Shown piece by piece: positions 35,931-47,026 of a stretch of DNA of 64,000 nucleotides. This stretch comes from Vanrija pseudolonga (taxonomy: Eukaryota; Basidiomycota; Tremellomycetes; Trichosporonales; Trichosporonaceae), in the NCBI RefSeq assembly GCF_020906515.1, contig NC_085855.1, positions 1,922,001 through 1,986,000 of the forward strand. Direction: 5' to 3'. The notes below the pieces were generated by a model, which worked only from the letters and a program-made list of their open reading frames with translations, was not told where the DNA came from and did no database searches. The stretch's first letter is position 1, and each line of letters opens with the position of its first letter. The position numbers and the translations under genes were made by a program.

Positions 35931-37209
35931 TTACGTGCTCACGGCAATGTTGCCCGAGCCGCCACCGCCAGTGCCCTCGCCCGCGCCAATCTGCTCGTCC
36001 TTTGTTCCGCCAAGCTCGAGCTTCTGCAGCAACGTGTCGAGCTCGGAGGGGCGGTAGATCTTGGCCAGGGGCTGCTTGTCGTCCGTGAGGGTCATGGTCG
36101 CGAACTCGACTGCGGGGTGTGAGTGGTGGCACGGATATGGTGGGGTCGACTGGCTAGCGGCGGCATGTCCGTCACGGCTGCGCTCCGCCGCTGCAGCCTC
36201 CCCACGACACGGCCTACGGCCGTGCCATGTTCACTCACGCTTCTCGCTGTTCAGCTTGGTCGAATCCATCGTCTTGGCCATCGTCTTGAGGCAGAGCGCG
36301 GTCGCCTCCTCGAGGGTAATCTCGTCCTTGTACTCCTGCTTGAGGAGCGACGCGGCCGACGAGTGGTTGGCGCCGATACACGTCGCCTTCCAGCCCGAAT
36401 AGTTGCCCGACGGATCAGACTGGTACAGCTGGAAGCCGTACAGCGGGTCCCAGCCGACGTACAGGAGCGCGACGCCGAAGGGGCGGAGACCACCGTACTG
36501 CGTGTAGCCCTGCTTCATGTCGCACAGGCGCTGGACGAGCATCTCGACGGGGATGTCCTCGTCGTACGTGAACAGGTGGCGCTGGGCGCTGTTGCGCGCA
36601 AAGTTGACGAGCGAGTTGGCGTCCGACGTGATGCCTGCGAGGCCGGCAAGAATGTTGCTGTGGGTTAGAGGTATCTCTAGCGAGCAACCCACTTGTTCAG
36701 GAGGAAGATCTTCTCGCCGCCGCCGCCCATCCACGCCTCGACGCCCTCGCCGCCGGCCTCGGATCCACCGGGGAGGGAGAGGTCGAGGAGCTTGCCGGTG
36801 ACTTTCTGGAGGGCGTCAGCTGAGTTCACGCAAAACGAACAAGCGTCTAGCAGACACACCTTCTCTGCGGCAATCGCGATACCCTCCTTGGAGAGGACAG
36901 CGAGGACGGTACCGGCGTGCGAGATGGCCTCCATGGCGTACTCGACTGGACAAGTTAGTGGGAGGAAGCTTCGGCAAGCGTCCTCGTCGGCAGCTACACA
37001 CCTTGGAACAACCGGCCTGGGAGCGTCAGCTGGGATTCGCCAAGAGGCTCAGCAGACTTACCCTCAGGAGAGAAGATGGTAGTGCGGCCTGTAAGCAGTC
37101 AGTCACCATCCCGCCGAACGTTCATGTCCACTCCAACGCACTGTCGTATCGCCTTGCCTGGAGTTCGTCAGCGCGAGCCCGCGTGCGCGAGGCCAAAGGA
37201 ACGCACCAT
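35931..37209 (-). CDS. PRE9: 20S proteasome alpha-3 subunit (Pre9 / PSMA4)
   Basis: Alpha-ring subunit of the 20S core. The first 30 residues are split over five exons: ATG alone (3 nt), 16, 27 and 15 nt, then the longer exon starting in VEYAMEA. The product [35 protein letters not shown] is clearly alpha-3. Later blocks [49 protein letters not shown] and [18 protein letters not shown] match PSMA4 closely. A Gly-rich insert (about residues 65-85, [19 protein letters not shown]) lengthens the loop before EKIFLLN. The C-terminus is Gly/Glu-rich and ends IAVST. The start is divergent from the OPT transporter. Confidence 0.95.
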
Positions 37210-37597
37210 TGTTGCCAAGCTCTAGGATTGGTGGTGTGAGAGTGGTCTAGAGGTACGGGCTCGTTGTCGAGCGCGCGAGTGCAATGCGGTGGTGGTGATG
37301 GTGGTGCAAGCAAGTCGAGTTGCGGTCTCCAGTCGCTGATGACACTGGCGGCTCTCGACTTGCAGTCGCATCGATGATGCAGCGAGGGTGCCAGGCCGCG
37401 CGTCCGAGAAACAATGACGTGGGAAATGTTATCAACTGGCCACATGGAAACCATGCGTGCCCAGCCACCGCGTCACCGATGCGCTCAGGTACGCGGATAC
37501 GGGAGTCATGATGCCGGCGTGCATCGACTGCCCGACGACACGTCGAGCGGGCGTGCATATCGCGCGCTGACTCGACCCCCTTGGCATCGTACACACC
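37210..37597. promoter_or_regulatory. Divergent PRE9 / OPT promoter
   Basis: 388 bp between divergent starts. No TATA box, CACGTG or PACE (GGTGGCAAA) element is seen. Contains GATGATGCAGC-type words only. Confidence 0.4.
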
Positions 37598-40500
37598 ATG
37601 CCGGTCCGACCAGAAGACGCGGAAGAGTACGAGCTCGCCGAGCGCCGCAGCGACGACGACGATGAATCGGAGAACGGGTGGGACGACGACGGGTTCGTCA
37701 CCAAGCCGACGGAAGATGAGGTGGGGACGAGCGAGCGCGACCGCCTGCTCGAGGGCGAGGACGAGCGGAAACCCACCTCGCTCGACGGGGAGGACGACGA
37801 GCTCGTGTACCGCCGCCGTTTGGACGAAGAAGAAGAAGACGAGATCGTGGGCAGGGGCACCAAGGTCGACCGTCTCATCGCTGCTGTGAGTCGCGTGCCG
37901 GCGCAACAGCTACTGACCGACTAGGCCGTGCCCGATACCGACGACGTCTCGCTGCCGACGCTCACGATCCGCGTGATTGTCATCGGGTCGTTCTTCTGTA
38001 TCCTCGGCGCGGCGGCCTCCATGGTCTTCTACTTCAAGTCGAACGCGCCCGGCTTCTCGAGCTACTTTGTCATCCTGGCGACGTACCCGCTCGGCCATAT
38101 CATGGCGAGCGAGCGCCTGATACCCCGTAACAAGATGCTGCTGGGGGTCAACTTGAACCCTGGGCGCTTCAGCGTCAAGGAGGCGATTCTCGTCAGGTGT
38201 GTCGCGGCTGTCGTGGCGAAGCTGACTCCCTCAGCGTGCTGTCGTCCTCTGGTGCCATGGCGGCGTACGCGGCGGATATCCTCGCCATCCTCGACCTGTA
38301 CTACAAGCGCCCGCTCGCGACCGTCCCGTCACTGATCTTGCTCATGACGACGCAGTGTATCGGCTTCGGCCTTGCGGGTGGGTTTGCTAATGCCCCTGCC
38401 TCGCTCACCCACCCCCCAGGCATGCTGTACAACCTCCTCGTGGCCCGGCCAGCAATGTACTGGCCCTCGACGCTCGTCGTCGTGCAGCTCTTCACGACGC
38501 TGTACGACTCGGGCTCGACGGCCCTCTCGGCCCAGGCGCGCCAGCTCACCCGGCGCAGGCTGCACGTCTTCCTCGTCATCTTCCTCTGCACCTTCATCTA
38601 CCAGTTCCTCCCCATGCTCCTCTTCCCGACGCTCACGACCGTGTCGGTGCTATGCCTGATCGACAACAGCAGCTGGTGGATGCGGACGCTCGGCGGCGCG
38701 TACACTGGCCTCGGGATGCTCAACTTCAGCTTTGACTGGAGCTCGATCGGTACCGCCGGCCCGCTGTACACGCCATACTGGGCCTTGGGGAACTGGTTCG
38801 GTGGTCTAGCAGGGATGATCTGGGTGGTGAGTTGTCAACAGCGATCAACGGACACCAGCTCACACACCAGATTGTCCCTATCCTGCTCCTCACAAACTTC
38901 TGGAACGCAAGGGACTTCCCCAGCCCGACTTCGGCGTCGCTTTACAACGCCACATATCAGAAGTATGTCTCCCCCGTGTCTATCTTGTGTGTTACTAACA
39001 CTTGTCAAGGTTTGACGTTACCACGGTGCTCAAGCCGGACCTGTCCCTCAACGAAGAGGCATGGGAGGCTGCCAAGCCGCTCGTGCTCACTCCATACTTG
39101 TGCGTTGCCAACTTGAACCACGTTAACGCCCAGCGCAATCACATACGGCCTCGCCTTTGCAGCCCTGTCCAGCATTATGGTTCATGTGTGGCTGTGGCAC
39201 CGTGAGGAGATCAAGGAGGGTGGGTTGCCGGTCGTCGGTCCGGGCTAACCCACCAGCATTGACGAACAAGGCGCCCATGAACGACGTGCACAAGTATGGA
39301 TCTGGATCTGACAACCCCTCGGCGATAAAGTTCTAACAGATAACAGTACGCTTATGCGCTCCTACAAGTCGGTGCCTCAATGGTGGTATCTTGCCCTCCT
39401 GGGCGGCAACTTTGCTGCCGCTGGTAGGTTAATTGCCACAATGAGCCACTGACTCCCGCAGTCCTCATGATCTGGACTGCCCCTCTACAATTACCCGTCT
39501 GGGCGCTGGTATTGTCCCTGGCAATTGCAGCGGTAAGCAAATGCTGTAAATGGGGCCTTGCTAACATGCGTAGGTGTTCCTTATCCCGTAAGACGGTACC
39601 ACGGAGATTTGTGGCGGTCTGACCTTTCAGAATCGGTATAGTCATGGCGGTTTCCAACACCCAGATTGGTCTCGTGAGTCACAGTCGGTGTGCGCATTGC
39701 TAACAAACAGAATGTGATGACAGAATTGTGAGGCGGTGCTTGTAGGCACGACTAACCTCGTAGCATTATCGGACTTCTCATGCCTGGGAAACCCATTGGA
39801 AAGTGCGTGATTCAACACACCGTGACGCCACTAACCTCCGCAGCGTCACCTTCAAGTGTTTTGGCTGTGAGTCACCAGATGTGCAAGTGGGCACACACTA
39901 GCTGACTCTGACAGACATGGCCATGTCACAAGCCCTGCAGCTTACCTCGGACCTCAAGCTGGGGTGGTACACGTCGATCCCGCCCCGCGAAATGTTTGCA
40001 TGCCAGATCATTGGGACTGTGATTGGGGCCCTCACGAACTGTGCGTGTGTGCGCCACGACGCCACTCTGACGCCCCAGACATCACCCTGCAGTCAGTGCT
40101 GGTGTCCAAGCGCGAGTACCTCGACGGCACGACTGTCGATCCTACGGGACAGTGGACTGGACGCCGCCCGAGCATCTTCTACTCGGCAAGCATCATCTGG
40201 GGCGCCGTCTCCCCCAAGCGGTTCTTTGCCGGCAAGTACTGGGTACTATACCTTGGCTTCCCATTCGGAGCGGCCGTGCCAGTCATCTTCTGGCTTGCAC
40301 ACAAGCGCTGGCCAAACAAGAAGCTCAACAAGGTGGGTAGCAAGTTTGGCCCGAGCAACACCCAGCTGACAGCAACAGGTCGTGTTCCCCATCATCTGCC
40401 AGGGCGCCATCCTCATCCCAGAATAGTGAGCTGATGTTCGGGCCGTCGAGCTTACACCCCAGCCCGACCAACATCATCCTCATGGGCATTGCCGCGGCCG

Positions 40501-40703
40501 TCTTTGCCAATAGCTATGTCGCCAAGCGGCATCCAAAGTTCCACTCGCAGTTTATCTACGTGATAAGCTCTGCGCTGGATGCGGGAACGTCGATTACCGC
40601 CTTGGCCATTTATCTCTTGTTCAGTGTCCTGACGACATGGACGGGACCGCGGTGGTGGGGTAATCCCGCGAGGGATTCAGAGCATTGCGTTCCGGGTAGT
40701 TAG
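37598..40703 (+). CDS. Oligopeptide transporter (OPT family)
   Basis: Proton-coupled transporter of small peptides at the plasma membrane. Nineteen exons by my count. A hydrophilic acidic N-terminal arm (MPVRPEDAEEYELAERRSDD ... DEEEEDEIVGRGTK) leads to AVPDTDDVSLPTLTIRVIVI, the usual OPT entry into the first helix. Many hydrophobic helices follow. The diagnostic OPT motifs are present: QALQLTSDLKLGWYTSIPPR and a following GALTNYITLQSVL. The C-terminus has the block PTNIILMGIAAAVF and SALDAGTSITALAIYLL. All introns are short; every join keeps the frame. It is whole. Substrate (peptides, glutathione or metal chelates) cannot be told. Confidence 0.92.
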
Positions 40704-41282
40704 TGTGGGGTATCATGTCTAGCTCGTTCCAGTGTGCACTGTTGTAGCCCCTTGGGTCGTCGCTTTGGGCCTATTGATAGAGGAGTGCTAGTGAGGTATA
40801 TGGGCACACACAAGAGTTGCGACGCGTCGGACGAGGTTGCGTGGTTGTGCCAACAAGCAAAGCACGCGTGCAGTGTTAAAGTGGGGAATGCAGTTAAAGT
40901 GTGCAATAGTCGTTTTGACGGCACGCTTTCAGGGTCTACATTCAGGGTCCGTGTCGTCCTTGTCCTGTGTTGGTCTGTGCGGTCGCCCTGGCAGCCCGCG
41001 CGAGGGCGGCGCGGCGCGTTGAAGCGTGAAGCGACGGGAGCAAAATTGGGAGCCATCGTAAGCAGCAGAAACACCTGGGAGCCAGGGCGAGTTTGAGAAA
41101 CGGGGGGGAGCACCAGCGCTGGTGGTGCTCGTCCGCCCCGCCCGCGCGCGCCATTGTCGCCGCCGCCGCTGCCGCCGCCGCAGCCAGTCAGTGCAGGCAG
41201 CCTTGGGCTTGCCTCGGGCCTCAGACTTGGGATCCAGGACACAACGCTGGGCTGGGCGCTGGGCATACTGGGCACTTCTGAG

Positions 41283-41360
41283 GCGAACGAGCGAGCGAGT
41301 GAGCGAGTGACTGAGCCTCAGCCAGCCAGGCAAGCCAGCCAGCCAGCCAGGCAGCCAGCC
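41283..41360. repeat. GAGC / CCAG tetranucleotide repeats
   Basis: A GAGC-type run (41283-41316) followed by a CCAG/CAGC-type run (41319-41360). Imperfect tandem repeat in the ZDS upstream region. Confidence 0.75.
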
Positions 41361-41803
41361 AACGATACGACTTTGCCGCAGTCTGCGACTACCATCAATC
41401 AGTCGCTACAGTCCGACACAACTGTGCGCTGGTCACTTGTCTCGCTCGACACACTCGACACGGGCGACAACTACGCGTGGAGGGGCGCGACCAACAACAA
41501 CGACCACACCTCTTGCTGCTGGGCAATAAGGAAAACGGGCGAACGGGCCTAATTCCTTGCACCGTCACCCACCCGCCCGCCTAGGACGGACGCCTCGTCG
41601 TTCCAGCTACCCATCGCTTGGTTCACTGGGGGCCACCTGTTGCTGCTACTACTGCACGCTGCACCCCCGCTCGCCGCACGCTGCACTACTCGTCTCTCTC
41701 TCGCCTTCCCTCCCTCCCACACCCACACACCACACCACATCGCACTCGACATTGTCATCGTCATTGCCCTCTCTCGCCCCTCTTCTCCGCCCCCCCATCC
41801 CCT

Positions 41804-41822
41804 CCCCCCCCCCCCCCCCCCC
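41804..41822. repeat. Poly-C tract (19 C)
   Basis: Uninterrupted C run about 330 nt upstream of the ZDS ATG, in a C/T-rich leader, like the one upstream of the Reg1-like gene. Confidence 0.85.
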
Positions 41823-42149
41823 TTCCTCCCCTCCCCCCATCTCTCATTACAACAATTTCCATCACTTTGACACGCATCGACCCTTTGGTCTTGTGACGAC
41901 AAGGTCGACAACGACGACGACGACGCCATAACGAAAGCTGCTGCGCGCTTTGGCCCTGCCCCCCGCCCGCCCTTTGCTCTTGCTGCGATCCGACAAAGAC
42001 ACTAGGACGTACGACGGCGCGCGACTTGCCGCCCCACTACGACGTACGCCTTGTCCACCCGCCGACACGGCTGCCAAGCGGCGACAAGCCGACTGCTGTG
42101 ACCTTTAAGCAATCAGCAGCGGCCCATCGCAGCAGCCTGATCATCCACC

Positions 42150-45100
42150 ATGGCGTCGTCCATCTCGGAAGAGGAGATTGAGAGAGAGGTCCGCACGCTC
42201 AAGTGAGTTTGACTCTGGCCACATCGCACCACCACCACACTCGACTGACCCCCGCACAGGAATCTCCGAAGAAGGTCAGCATCGGCCCCAGGACCAGGCG
42301 ACCTCGCGCTCGACCCCGACCTCCCCCCACCAGACGCGTTCTCCACTGGACCATCCTACTCGTCTAATGATGACGTGACGCTCGCAACTCCCGACGGGCT
42401 CGACGGCGACGCGGGCCTGTTCTGGGTGCCAGCCCACCTTCATCCCGAGCTCGCACCCGGCGAGTTTCGCGCCTTTCTCAAACAACACACCCAGGTTGAC
42501 CCCGGCGCCGTCGAGACGGGCGAGACGGGCGAGGCAGCACTAGCTCGCAGTCCATCATGGCTCGCACGCAACAACTCTCTCTCAGGCGGCCTGGGGCGCA
42601 AAAAGTCGATGCTGTCCAGGCAATACACGCCTCGGGCGGGCGACAAGGTCGAAGACGAAGCACCGCCTGTCCCCGTCCGGCGCCCATCCATGTACGCGGG
42701 GCGGAATGCCGACAAGGGCCTCACACTTCACGACCTCCAGAAACTGGAGGAGCTCGTCGAGGACGCTGACCTGAGCGATGACCCCGAGAAAATGCGCAAG
42801 ATGCTTCGCCGCAGCTTGAGTATGAACGTTGCCCCCGGATGTAAGTGACCGTGGCATACTGGCGCTGACCTGCAAGTCCTCGAGGAGACGCCCCAGGGTG
42901 AACGGAGCGAAGCAGACGCACCAATAGTAGTCCCTCGACCTGGATCGATTATCCGCCGTACAGCTCGAACCAAGATCCGCAAGGGCGGCCCCGGCGAGGG
43001 CGGGAGTCGAAGATTCTCATCCACAAGGAGGGGACGCCTCACATCGCCGAGCAGTGGAGCCGTTGATCAGGTTGAGGAAGGAGACAGCCTGCGGAGCGAG
43101 GACCGACGTAGCGACGAAACCGAGAGCGAGGAGCACAGCTCCGAGTCGCCTCACGCTTCCCTCACCAGCAGTGATTCGGCCGTGGTGGACAGTGCAAGGT
43201 CACCGGCCCCTGCATTGGCCCCGACCAAGCTTCCGGTGCCCCATCCGCAGGTCGTGCAGCAGCCCCCATCACCCGACCTCGGCAGAGCTTCAGAGGACGA
43301 GGCCCTTATCTACGACGCATACGCCGGCGACAGGACGTCGACTTCGACTTCGAGCTCGTTATCTATCGATAATCCCAGTCGGTCACCGAGCCCGGACAGC
43401 AGAGGCACGGCATCGGCGTCAGAAAGAGTCCACCACCCACCAAACCTTCCTCCGATTGTCACGCCAAAGCCTGGCGAGGGAGCGTGGTTTGAGGATGACC
43501 AGCTCACGCCGACTCAGGAGTCGTCGATGAGTGCGGCATTACACGCCATGAGCTTGTTACCGTCGTCTGGTCCATCCGAGGACATTTTCCAGCAGCAGCA
43601 GCACCAGCAGCACCAGCAGCCTCACCACTTGCCCACTGCCCCTGCCCGCCATGCAGAGCCCGAGCCCAAGACGCCAACGGCGGCACGACCCTATTCGGAA
43701 CTCCCTCCCGGCATGGCGCCGCCATCGCAGCGTGTTGCCCCGCCACCGTCGATTGTTGTTCCCCAGCGCAACGGCCAACTGCAGGTGCCCACCCTGGAAC
43801 GCCCGTCGTTAAGTCGTACCGACTCTGCCGCCTCCTCCAGCTCCAACGCTTCATCTGTGGCCTCGGCCGGCAAGGAGAAGATCAAGGAGAAGGAAAAGAA
43901 GGGCGGATTGTTCTCGAAGAAGAGTCATTCCCACGACAAGGACAAGGACAAGGGAGAGAAGAAGAAGAAGGAGAAGGACCGCTTCCTAGGCTCCCTCTTC
44001 GGCACCAAGAAGAAGCACGAGGAAGCGTCATCGGTTTCCAACTTTGCCACAGCTGGACCAGCCGCAGCTGCCGCTCTCCTCGGCACATCCAAGTCGGCCA
44101 AGTCGTTACATGCCGCCGGCTCTGGCACGTTGTCGCCGACATCCCCAGGCTTCTCCAACTTTGCCCGTTACCCCATCCACGTCGAGCGTGCCGTGTACCG
44201 TCTCAGTCACATCAAGCTCGCAAATGCCCGCCGTCCGCTCATCGAGCAGGTCCTCATCTCCAACCTCATGTTCTGGTACCTCGGTGTCATCGGCCGCACG
44301 GCCGGTCCCGCCGAGGACAAGAAGCCCGGGTCGGTCAATGGAATCGACAGAGAGCGGGACGAGCAGCTTCGCACGCCGCCCCTCAAGGGCACGCCGTCCA
44401 AGCCGGCCGACTCGGGCTCGGCTGGCGTCAAGCAGCCCGACCAGCCTCTCCCGCCGTCGCCAGCGTCGCCCGTGTCTCCCAGGAAGGCAGGCTTAACCAA
44501 GCCCGAACGCAGCCGTGGCAACAACAGCGAAGCAGCTTATCGTGCTCCACAGTACGGCATGCAGACGGTCCAGATGGACAAGGACATGCGGGGGCAACCT
44601 CACAGCAAGCAGCCATCGCAACATTCACAACAACAGCATTCACCCATTCACCACAACCAGCAACCTTCCCAGCAGTACCAGCCCCAGTCTGCTGCCCCTC
44701 CCCCTCGCACCGCTTCAATGCCCGCATCTCCCAACCGCGTTCGCTCTCCTCCGCCCAACGGCCAGCCTCAGCAGTACCCCCCAGGGGTTGCTCCGCCCGC
44801 CCGCCCTGCGATGCCACAGTCATCGGGCGGTGGCTATGGCATGCAAGGCGGTGGTGGTGGTGGTGGAGGCCACCAGCGACCCGTTGCTGTTCCCGAAGGC
44901 CGCGACCCACGTCGTCCTCAGCCCCCGCCTGGAGGACAGCATGGCCCTCATGCTGCGCAGCCCGGCGTCCGACCCGGCCAGCAGTACCCGCCCAACGGGG
45001 CTGACCCACGTCGCTCAGGAGAAGGCCATCGGCCATACCCGCAGCAGCACTCGAGCAGCGGCAGTGGCGGCGGTAGTGCTGGAAGCCCCCAGCCCGGCCA

Positions 45101-45560
45101 GCTCTTCCAGTACCCAGGCGGCGCTGGCAATCAGTATGGCCGACCGGGAGGCCCTACTCCCGGCCAGCACTACTCTGCTCAGCCCGGCCAAATCTTCCAC
45201 CACCCGCAGTTCCAGCAGCGACCGGCAGGCAGTGGTATGCCTCAAAACTGGGAGCCGCCCCAGCGATTGCCGCCGGGACAGCAGCAGCAGCGTGTACCTG
45301 GCCCCGCTCTGGCGCAGGGCCCTCCTCGGCGTACGTCGTCCAACACGCAGGACCCGTATGGCCGACCGGGAGGCCCGGCGTACGGCAACGGCGGCGGCGG
45401 TGGTGGCGGCGGTTCGCGTGATGGCCAAACGTCGCCAACCAACCAGGGCTTCTACTCTCAGCGCAACCCGGGCCAGCCTGCGTACCCGTACCCACCTTCG
45501 GGCGGCGGCCAGGCGCGCCCTCAACCTGTACCATCTGGACAGTACCCCCACCATCGTTAA
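42150..45560 (+). CDS. ZDS1: Zds1/Zds2-type cell-polarity protein
   Basis: Yeast Zds proteins bind PP2A-Cdc55 and control mitotic entry, polarity and Bck-type signalling. Three exons: a short first exon (MASSISEEEIEREVRTLK), a second ending NVAPG, and a long third exon. Early blocks fit the family: DGDAGLFWVPAHLHPELAPGEF near residue 70, then LTLHDLQKLEELVED and KMRKMLRRSLSM. A Ser/Pro and Lys-rich middle includes KEKIKEKEKKGGLFSKKSH. The Zds_C domain is clear: YPIHVERAVYRLSHIKLANA, RRPLIEQVLISNLMFWYLGVI. The last 400 residues are Gln/Pro/Gly-rich, with many QQY and PGG runs, and disordered. A different PP2A regulator is unlikely given the C-terminal block. Confidence 0.9.
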
Positions 45561-46412
45561 GCAACCTTAGTCTGGTACGCACCTCATTCCTAAGTCGACA
45601 GTACAGCAGTGTATACAGTGTACGACTCTTGCACACGCATAGCCTAGACCCACGGCCACGACTTGAACATTCTGGTAGTTTAGAAGAGTCACTGTCTGTA
45701 CGTTTTGCAGCCGCAGGGTGGAGGCTGCGGTTGTTCCCCCTCTCTCGAGTCTCTCCTCCGTCTCTCCTCCGTCCTCCTCAGTACTCCTCCGTCTCTCTCT
45801 CTCTCTCTCTCTCTCTGTATTGCACTATCACCTCAAGATGCAGCATCTGTTCATCAGAGGGCGGGGCATGAAGCGGGGGTGGCGTCGCGCGACGCACTCG
45901 GTCGCATGGGCAGGGTGATCTGTCCCCCTTGCTCGTCGACAGTTGCAATTGCGATTGCGCCGACGCAGGCAATGGCAATGGCACGCCATTAGTGGGACAT
46001 GTCAGTCATGGTGGCGGTGCTCCCGTCGATGACGCCGGTGGCGGCGCCGTCGTCGGTCAGCCTCGGAGAGGCGTCACGGCGCACGGAGTTGTGATCGGTT
46101 GCAAGTGCCAGTGAGCTCGCACGTCAGTCAGCTGAGGCTGATTGTGGCGCGCGGTACGACGAATGCAGCAGCACGCCATGAAGATCGGCGGCGACGAGTT
46201 GGAATGATCGACACAATTTGTTCATGCAATAATAAGAGTATTACGAAGTTGGGAGATGTCGACCGGGCCCAGTCGGCGAGCCAACCGGCGAGCGGGCGTC
46301 ACGAGGCCACTCTTGCGAGAAGGACTCGGACACGCGCCGCCGGGGCAATAGAGCGCAGCTGTCCGACACAAGGACCCGGCCGCGACGACAAGCGCTGTCA
46401 CTGTCGGCGCCT
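45561..46412. other. ZDS downstream region
   Basis: Holds the ZDS 3' flank and a CT microsatellite (45791-45816). No gene is supported. Confidence 0.4.
45791..45816. repeat. (CT)n microsatellite
   Basis: About twelve CT units just downstream of the ZDS gene. Confidence 0.85.
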
Positions 46413-47026
46413 TCAGTTGACCTTCTCGCGTGTTAACCCGTAATGGGGAGCAAGAGGGGCTTGAGTGGCGCCTGGGCTGCTGGAGATAACGGGGATAGAG
46501 GGGATGGGGAGGGGATCTGGCCAGCCAGGGTGTTCCGGAGGTGGTGGCGGAGCTGGCACGGATCTGGAGGCGAGGTGGAGGTGGTTGCAAGTTTTGTTGC
46601 GGGTGAGCTGTCTTGGCGAGAGAGACCGATCACGATCACGACGACGCCGCGACTGGAAGCGAGACTTGGGCACGATACGAGCCATGCCACACCCCACGCC
46701 GCCAGGCTGAGAAACGTAAATGCATAGCATAATGTACTGACCTTGCTTTCACAATGTAAGCACCAGATGAGACCCCGCTCCAGAGTGAGAAGGACCCGGA
46801 GCGGGTCAATTTGTAGCGCATAGCCTGCGTCGATGAGGGCTCTTGCGAGCCAACACCTCGGCAGGCGGTTCTTCTGGGCCCATTCAGGAATCTGCGTACG
46901 CACGGAGCAGCGAGACAGAGCAGATGGAGCCGGTGTGTGAGGGAGAGTCCCGCTGCCGTGTGTCGGTCGCGCTGGCCGGCAGTGAGCACGGCAGACACAG
47001 AGCAGCGGGCTGCGGGAGGAGAACAT
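46413..47026 (-). CDS. Probable small spliced hypothetical gene
   Basis: Not recognised by name. On the minus strand the block IPEWAQKNRLPRCWLARALI-DAGYALQIDPLRVLLTLERG (about 46760-46892) has coding-like codons and no low complexity. It ends CESK at a GTCAGT donor, and a 35-nt intron ending TTTCTCAG joins it in phase to PGGVGCGMARIVPKSRFQSR and a Pro-rich tail ending LTREKVN* at 46413. An acceptor-like TACGCAG precedes IPEW, so the true first exon may lie further upstream; otherwise the frame opens MFSSRSPLLCVC at 47026. The basic RRRRDRDRSLSPRQ patch suggests nucleic-acid binding, but nothing firm. Could be conserved in related yeasts. Confidence 0.45.

Larger units (their letters stand above)
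40704..42149. other. Upstream region of the ZDS-like gene
   Basis: 1.4 kb without a supported gene. Contains GAGC/CAGC tetranucleotide repeats (41283-41360), a 19-C run (41804-41822) and C/T-rich leader before the ATG at 42150. Confidence 0.45.
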
